Source of the DNA: Vreelandella stevensii S18214
GTDB lineage: Bacteria; Pseudomonadota; Gammaproteobacteria; Pseudomonadales; Halomonadaceae
Length of the DNA: 64,000 nucleotides
Assembly: GCF_000275725.1 (NCBI RefSeq)
Contig: NZ_AJTS01000036.1
Location: 62,001-126,000 of the forward strand
Reading direction: 5' to 3'
The first letter of the stretch is position 1. The number at the start of each line of letters is the position of its first letter. The notes beneath the pieces were generated by a model that was given only the letters and a program-made list of their open reading frames with translations, ran no database searches and was not told the DNA's origin. This document shows, piece after piece, positions 60,000 to 64,000 of this stretch. The translations under genes and the position numbers were made by a program.

Positions 60000-60031
60000 A
60001 ATTCTGCGTTTTAAAAAAATGTAGATATTTT
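60000..60031 (+). promoter_or_regulatory. Candidate GlaR-type operator upstream of gcdH
   Basis: ATGTAGATATTTT (60019-60031) fits ATGT-N5-TTTT, as I recall one of the two box types reported for E. coli CsiR/GlaR. Six bases upstream a second N5-TTTT element ends at 60012, though its first four bases do not match. It lies 55 bp before the gcdH start. Confidence 0.35.
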
Positions 60032-60085
60032 TAAATAACGGCGATACATTGAGCTCAACAAGATCATCTTTCGGAGTTCAACGCC

Positions 60086-61264
60086 ATGACACGCTTCAAC
60101 TGGGACGACCCGCTGCTTCTCGAACACCAGCTCACCGATGAAGAGCGCCAGATTCGTGACGCCGCCCACGACTACTGCCAGGAAAACCTGCAGCCACGTG
60201 TGCTGAGCGCTTTCCGCGAAGAGCGTTTCGATCGTGACATCATGTCCGAGATGGGCGAGCTGGGCCTGTTGGGCGCCACGGTTTCCCCGGAATACGGCGG
60301 CGCGGGCGTCAACCACGTGGCTTATGGCCTGATCGCCCGTGAAGTGGAGCGTGTCGATTCTGGCTATCGCTCGGCCATGAGCGTGCAGTCATCGCTGGTG
60401 ATGTACCCCATCGAAGCGTATGGCTCCGAAGAGCAGAAACACAAATACCTGCCCAAGCTGGCCAGTGGCGAGATGGTGGGCTGCTTCGGCCTGACCGAAC
60501 CCGACCATGGCTCCGACCCGGGCTCCATGATCACCCGTGCAGAAAAAGTCGATGGCGGCTACCGCCTGACCGGGGCGAAGATGTGGATCACCAACAGCCC
60601 GATTGCCGATATCGCGGTGGTCTGGGCCAAGTCCGCTGCCCACGATAACCAGATCAAAGGCTTCATCGTCGAGCGTGGCACCGAAGGCTTCTCCACCCCG
60701 AAAATCGAAGGCAAGGTCTCTCTGCGTGCATCGATCACCGGCGAAATCGTCCTCGACAACGCCTTCGTTCCCGAAGAGAACCTGCTGCCCAACGTCAGCG
60801 GCCTGAAAGGTCCTTTCGGCTGTTTGAACAAAGCACGCTACGGCATTGCCTGGGGCGTGATGGGCACCGCTGAATTCTGCTGGCACGCTGCCCGCCAGTA
60901 CACCCTGGACCGCAAGCAGTTTGGCCGCCCGCTGGCCGCCAACCAGCTGATCCAGAAGAAGCTGGCCGACATGCAGACCGAAATCACCCTGGGCCTGCAA
61001 GCCGCCCTGCAGGTGGGCCGCCTGATGGACAGCGGCAACTGGGCGCCGGAAATGATCTCGCTGATCAAACGCAACAACTGTGGCAAAGCGCTGGACATCG
61101 CCCGGGTGGCCCGCGACATGCACGGTGGCAATGGCGTCTCCGACGAGTACGGCGTGATCCGCCACATGGTGAACCTGGAGTCCGTGAATACCTATGAAGG
61201 TACCCACGATGTGCACGCCCTGATTCTGGGCCGCGCACAAACCGGCATTCAGTCGTTCTTCTAA
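60086..61264 (+). CDS. gcdH: Glutaryl-CoA dehydrogenase
   Basis: A 392-residue acyl-CoA dehydrogenase fold. The diagnostic glutaryl-CoA features are present: R95 in [17 protein letters not shown], which contacts the substrate carboxylate, and the catalytic base E371 in [12 protein letters not shown]. It oxidises and decarboxylates glutaryl-CoA to crotonyl-CoA, in lysine and glutarate degradation. [13 protein letters not shown]-like [15 protein letters not shown] binds FAD. It follows the regulator by 100 bp and precedes the CoA transferase. Confidence 0.95.
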   Translation: MTRFNWDDPLLLEHQLTDEERQIRDAAHDYCQENLQPRVLSAFREERFDRDIMSEMGELGLLGATVSPEYGGAGVNHVAYGLIAREVERVDSGYRSAMSVQSSLVMYPIEAYGSEEQKHKYLPKLASGEMVGCFGLTEPDHGSDPGSMITRAEKVDGGYRLTGAKMWITNSPIADIAVVWAKSAAHDNQIKGFIVERGTEGFSTPKIEGKVSLRASITGEIVLDNAFVPEENLLPNVSGLKGPFGCLNKARYGIAWGVMGTAEFCWHAARQYTLDRKQFGRPLAANQLIQKKLADMQTEITLGLQAALQVGRLMDSGNWAPEMISLIKRNNCGKALDIARVARDMHGGNGVSDEYGVIRHMVNLESVNTYEGTHDVHALILGRAQTGIQSFF

Positions 61265-61291
61265 CGTCGTCATCACTCAGCGAGGCACCCC

Positions 61292-62506
61292 ATGAGCACA
61301 GTCGCAAAGCCCCTGGCAGGCATCAAGGTACTCGATATCTCTCGGGTACTGGCAGGCCCCTGGTGCGGGCAGATGCTGGCCGACATGGGTGCCGAGGTGA
61401 TCAAGGTAGAGCGCCCCCAAAGCGGCGATGACACGCGCCACTGGGGGCCACCCTGGCTCTCCGGCAGCAACGAGTCGGCCTACTACCTGTGCGCCAATCG
61501 TGGAAAACGCTCGGTGACGGTCGATATGGCCAAGCCCGAAGGCCAGGCACTGATCAAGCAGTTGGCGGCCCAATCGGACGTGGTGCTGGAAAACTTCAAG
61601 GTCGGCGGGCTGAAAAAATACGGCCTGGACTACGCGAGCCTGAAAGCACTCAATCCTGGCCTGGTCTACTGCTCCATTACGGGCTTTGGCCAGCAGAGCC
61701 CCTACGCCCATCGAGCGGGCTACGATTTCATGATCCAGGCCATGGGCGGCCTCATGAGCCTGACCGGCCAACCCGACGGTGAACCCGGTGGCGGCCCGGT
61801 CAAGGTGGGGGTCGCCATCACTGACATTTTCACGGGCCTGTATGCCACCAATGCGGTGCTGGCAGCGCTGTACCAGCGCCGCGACAGTGGCGAAGGCTGC
61901 CATATCGACCTGGCGCTCATGGACGTACAGGTAGGTGTGCTGGCCAACCAGGCACTCAATTACCTGACCTCCGGCCAGGTACCCCAGCGGCTGGGCAATG
62001 CGCACCCGAATATCGTGCCCTATCAGGCGTTTGCTACCGCCGATGGTCACATGATCGTGGCCGTCGGCAACGACGAACAGTTCAAGCGCTTCTGCCAGGT
62101 CATCGACCAGCCGCAGCTGGCACAGGACGAGCGCTTTGCCACCAATGGCAGTCGTGTACAGCATCGCGAAGCGCTGGTGCCGATCCTGGCACTCGCCCTG
62201 GCAGCACAGCCTACCGATAGCTGGCTGGCAGCCTGCGAAGCGGTCGGTGTGCCCTGCGGGCCCATTAATACCCTTGATCGCGTGTTTGACGATCCTCATG
62301 TCAAGGCACGCGGGCTCAAACAGACGCTGCCCCATGCACTGGCAGGCGAGGTCAATCTCGTCGCCAACCCGATTCGTATCAACGGGCAGTCACTGAGTGC
62401 CCAGAGCGCTCCCCCGACCCTGGGCGAGCACACCGATAGCGTGCTGGATGCCATCGGTATTAGTGACGAGCAGCGCGCGGCGCTTCGCGCGGCAGGCATC
62501 ATCTAG
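61292..62506 (+). CDS. CaiB/BaiF (family III) CoA transferase, probably glutarate-specific
   Basis: A 404-residue family III CoA transferase starting GIKVLDISRVLAGPWCGQMLADMGAEVIKVE. The catalytic aspartate is probably D178 in VGVAITDIFTG. Next to gcdH it most likely makes glutaryl-CoA from glutarate, with succinyl-CoA or another donor, like mammalian SUGCT. That role is inferred from context. GAGG precedes the ATG, 27 bp after gcdH. Confidence 0.9.
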   Translation: MSTVAKPLAGIKVLDISRVLAGPWCGQMLADMGAEVIKVERPQSGDDTRHWGPPWLSGSNESAYYLCANRGKRSVTVDMAKPEGQALIKQLAAQSDVVLENFKVGGLKKYGLDYASLKALNPGLVYCSITGFGQQSPYAHRAGYDFMIQAMGGLMSLTGQPDGEPGGGPVKVGVAITDIFTGLYATNAVLAALYQRRDSGEGCHIDLALMDVQVGVLANQALNYLTSGQVPQRLGNAHPNIVPYQAFATADGHMIVAVGNDEQFKRFCQVIDQPQLAQDERFATNGSRVQHREALVPILALALAAQPTDSWLAACEAVGVPCGPINTLDRVFDDPHVKARGLKQTLPHALAGEVNLVANPIRINGQSLSAQSAPPTLGEHTDSVLDAIGISDEQRAALRAAGII

Positions 62507-62527
62507 CACTGCTCTCTTCCGAATATG

Positions 62528-62558
62528 ACCCACTTTAACTATTACCCACTTTAACTAT
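62528..62558. repeat. Short direct repeat, two copies
   Basis: ACCCACTTTAACTAT occurs at 62528-62542 and 62544-62558, just past the CoA transferase stop. No function is apparent. Confidence 0.85.
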
Positions 62559-62583
62559 GAACCTATGTCGATGTAGTACCCCT

Positions 62584-62609
62584 TGAAACGCCCAGCCGGG
62601 CGTTTTTTT
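62584..62609 (+). terminator. Intrinsic terminator of the gcdH-CoA transferase transcript
   Basis: AACGCCC and GGGCGTT pair around a short loop, followed by a long T run. It lies about 80 bp past the CoA transferase stop. Confidence 0.92.
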
Positions 62610-62777
62610 TGCCTGCCATCACCACTCTATACAAAACCTATACAGACAGTGTCGTTATCGCTAGACTAAGCTTATCTCTTGGCAGCTCGTGGCCAACCCG
62701 AGCACGTGCTTTACGACGATTTCCAATCCAGGCGACGTGACCCGTCGGCCGAATAAAAGACGACATGGGGTAACGGC

Positions 62778-63572
62778 ATGGCTAACTGTGCGCGAGTGAG
62801 CGGAGTGTGTAAACGCTGTGAGGGCGAGCTGCCCTTTGAGTTCACCATGGCCTTCCAACCCATCGTCGAGCTTTCAAAGGCCCGCGTGGTAACCCATGAA
62901 GCACTGGTGCGCGGCCCGAATGGTGAATCGGCATGGAGCATCCTGTCCCAGGTGACCGATGACCTGTTGTATCGCTTCGATCAGGCGTGCCGGGTTCGTG
63001 CCATCGAACTGGCCAGCGAACTTGGCATGGAGACCGACCTCTCCATCAACTTCCTGCCCAACGCCGTATATGAACCCGAGGCCTGCATTCAAGCCACGCT
63101 GGAGGTATCTCAACGGGTGGGCTGGCCCACCGACAAACTGATCTTCGAGATCACCGAAACCGAGCGGGTACGCGACCGCCAACACTTGTGCAACATCATC
63201 GATGCTTACCGCAGCATGGGATTCAAGACAGCCCTGGACGACTTTGGCAACGGCTACGCCAACCTGGACCTGTTGACTGTTTTGGCACCGGACAAACTCA
63301 AGATCGACCGCGAACTGGTCATGCACTGTGATCAGCACCCACGTCGTCAGGCCCTGCTCAATGCGATCATCCTGCTGGCCAGGGAACTGGACATGACGCT
63401 GATTGCCGAAGGCGTGGAAACACGCCAGGAAGCGCTGTGGCTTGCCCGGGCTGGCATCACGCGGCAGCAAGGGTTCTTTTATGCCAAACCCCGGATTGGC
63501 GAGCTGGCAACGGAACTAACGCCTATGCTGGAAGCGCTAGGTCACGAGATATCGTCAGGCATGGAGCGCTGA
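62778..63572 (+). CDS. EAL domain cyclic-di-GMP phosphodiesterase
   Basis: A 264-residue protein that is almost entirely one EAL domain, with no signal, membrane or sensor segment. Catalytic positions look intact: EAL at 41-43, N91, E124 (EITE), D154-D155 (DDFGNGYANL), K175, E211 (IAEGVET) and Q231. It should hydrolyse c-di-GMP to pGpG. The N terminus has a small cysteine cluster (C4, C11, C14), which could bind metal. The stop codon abuts the start of the PAS gene, indicating coupled expression. Confidence 0.88.
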   Translation: MANCARVSGVCKRCEGELPFEFTMAFQPIVELSKARVVTHEALVRGPNGESAWSILSQVTDDLLYRFDQACRVRAIELASELGMETDLSINFLPNAVYEPEACIQATLEVSQRVGWPTDKLIFEITETERVRDRQHLCNIIDAYRSMGFKTALDDFGNGYANLDLLTVLAPDKLKIDRELVMHCDQHPRRQALLNAIILLARELDMTLIAEGVETRQEALWLARAGITRQQGFFYAKPRIGELATELTPMLEALGHEISSGMER

Positions 63573-64000
63573 ATGAACGCAATCGGCACCGATTATCTGT
63601 ATCAACTGATACACCGCTCAAAGCGCAATACGAAGAACGTTATCAAGACCGCACCCTTGGGCATCTGTATCACCGACCCCCATGGTCATTTCGAAATGGT
63701 CAACCCTGCCTACTGCCAGTTTTACGGCTATCAAGAGGAAGAGTTGATCGGCCAGCACTTCACCATCGTGGTGCCCGAAGCGTATCGACAACAGCTCAGC
63801 CAGCTGCACGATGTGTTCATCCAGGGCAACGACACTCACGAGCTGCGCCAGGAGTGGGAAGTGCGCTGCAAGAACGGCGAAGTACGCACCATCATCGCCG
63901 AAGCCGCCCGCATAGAGGGCGATGATGGGCTGGCCCGCAAGGTCACGTTCATCGTCGATATCACCCAGCGCAAGCGGCTGGAAGAGCGCTTGAAGCAAGC
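63573..64000 (+). CDS. PAS domain sensor protein (3' end beyond the window)
   Basis: An ATG immediately follows the EAL gene's TGA and opens a frame to the window edge. The visible 142 residues contain a PAS fold: TAPLGICITDPHGHFEMVNPAYCQFYGY, then EWEVRCKNGEVRTIIAEAARI and VTFIVDITQRKRLEERLKQA. The final segment resembles the linker that often leads into a GGDEF or histidine kinase domain, so the output domain lies outside. Pairing with the EAL gene makes a diguanylate cyclase plausible (inference). Confidence 0.85.
   Translation, partial: MNAIGTDYLYQLIHRSKRNTKNVIKTAPLGICITDPHGHFEMVNPAYCQFYGYQEEELIGQHFTIVVPEAYRQQLSQLHDVFIQGNDTHELRQEWEVRCKNGEVRTIIAEAARIEGDDGLARKVTFIVDITQRKRLEERLKQ

Noticed and set aside
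61277-62335. A 352-codon open frame on the minus strand
   Set aside because: It is antisense to the CoA transferase gene and has no family signature.

Overview
The window reads as a chromosomal segment of a moderately GC-rich gammaproteobacterium, most likely a member of the Halomonadaceae (Halomonas or a close relative). That placement is an inference from protein character, gene order (recA-recX-alaS-lysC-csrA-tRNA-Ser-tRNA-Arg; pyrG-kdsA-eno; pilMNOPQ-aroK-aroB; fdxA next to an RsmZ-type RNA) and the presence of an oxaloacetate decarboxylase sodium pump. Nearly all the DNA is housekeeping. There is no prophage, insertion sequence, CRISPR array or rRNA operon.

Layout. 1-10.1 kb: the 3' part of mnmC, then a minus-strand train of smc, an unusually long zipA, ligA and yheU. 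10.1-17.3 kb: a complete system I cytochrome c maturation operon (ccmABCDEFGHI). 17.4-18.6 kb: a small UmuD/LexA-fold gene behind two LexA boxes, then an IMPACT-family gene. 18.7-23.3 kb: oadGAB and dusC. 23.4-30.8 kb: two tRNA-Arg, tRNA-Ser, csrA, lysC, alaS, recX, recA and pncC. 30.9-34.4 kb: mutS, fdxA and a GGA-rich small RNA gene. 34.4-44.4 kb: eno, kdsA, pyrG, gltD and gltB. 44.9-51.4 kb: pilMNOPQ-aroK-aroB, with a divergent PBP1a gene to 54.2 kb. 54.2-62.5 kb: an accessory catabolic cluster. On the minus strand it has an L-2-hydroxyglutarate oxidase, a TAXI receptor, a DUF1850 protein and a fused TRAP permease. On the plus strand it has a GntR regulator, glutaryl-CoA dehydrogenase and a CoA transferase. 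62.8-64 kb: an EAL phosphodiesterase and the start of a PAS protein.

Three places deserve attention. (1) At 34.03-34.39 kb the minus strand encodes an RsmZ/CsrB-type RNA with about ten GGA motifs and a strong terminator. A perfect GacA box lies about 181 bp upstream of the predicted start. Its target gene csrA lies 10 kb away in the same window. (2) At 17.4-18.0 kb a perfect LexA box and a one-mismatch second box precede a 139-residue UmuD-like protein whose catalytic serine is replaced by arginine, with no umuC partner beside it. (3) The 54-62 kb divergon combines pieces of both known glutarate routes with a TAXI-TRAP transporter under one GntR regulator, suggesting an uptake and degradation unit for glutarate or 2-hydroxyglutarate.

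Smaller curiosities are short tandem repeats abutting recX and oadB, a zipA roughly twice the usual length, and an AT-rich gltB leader.
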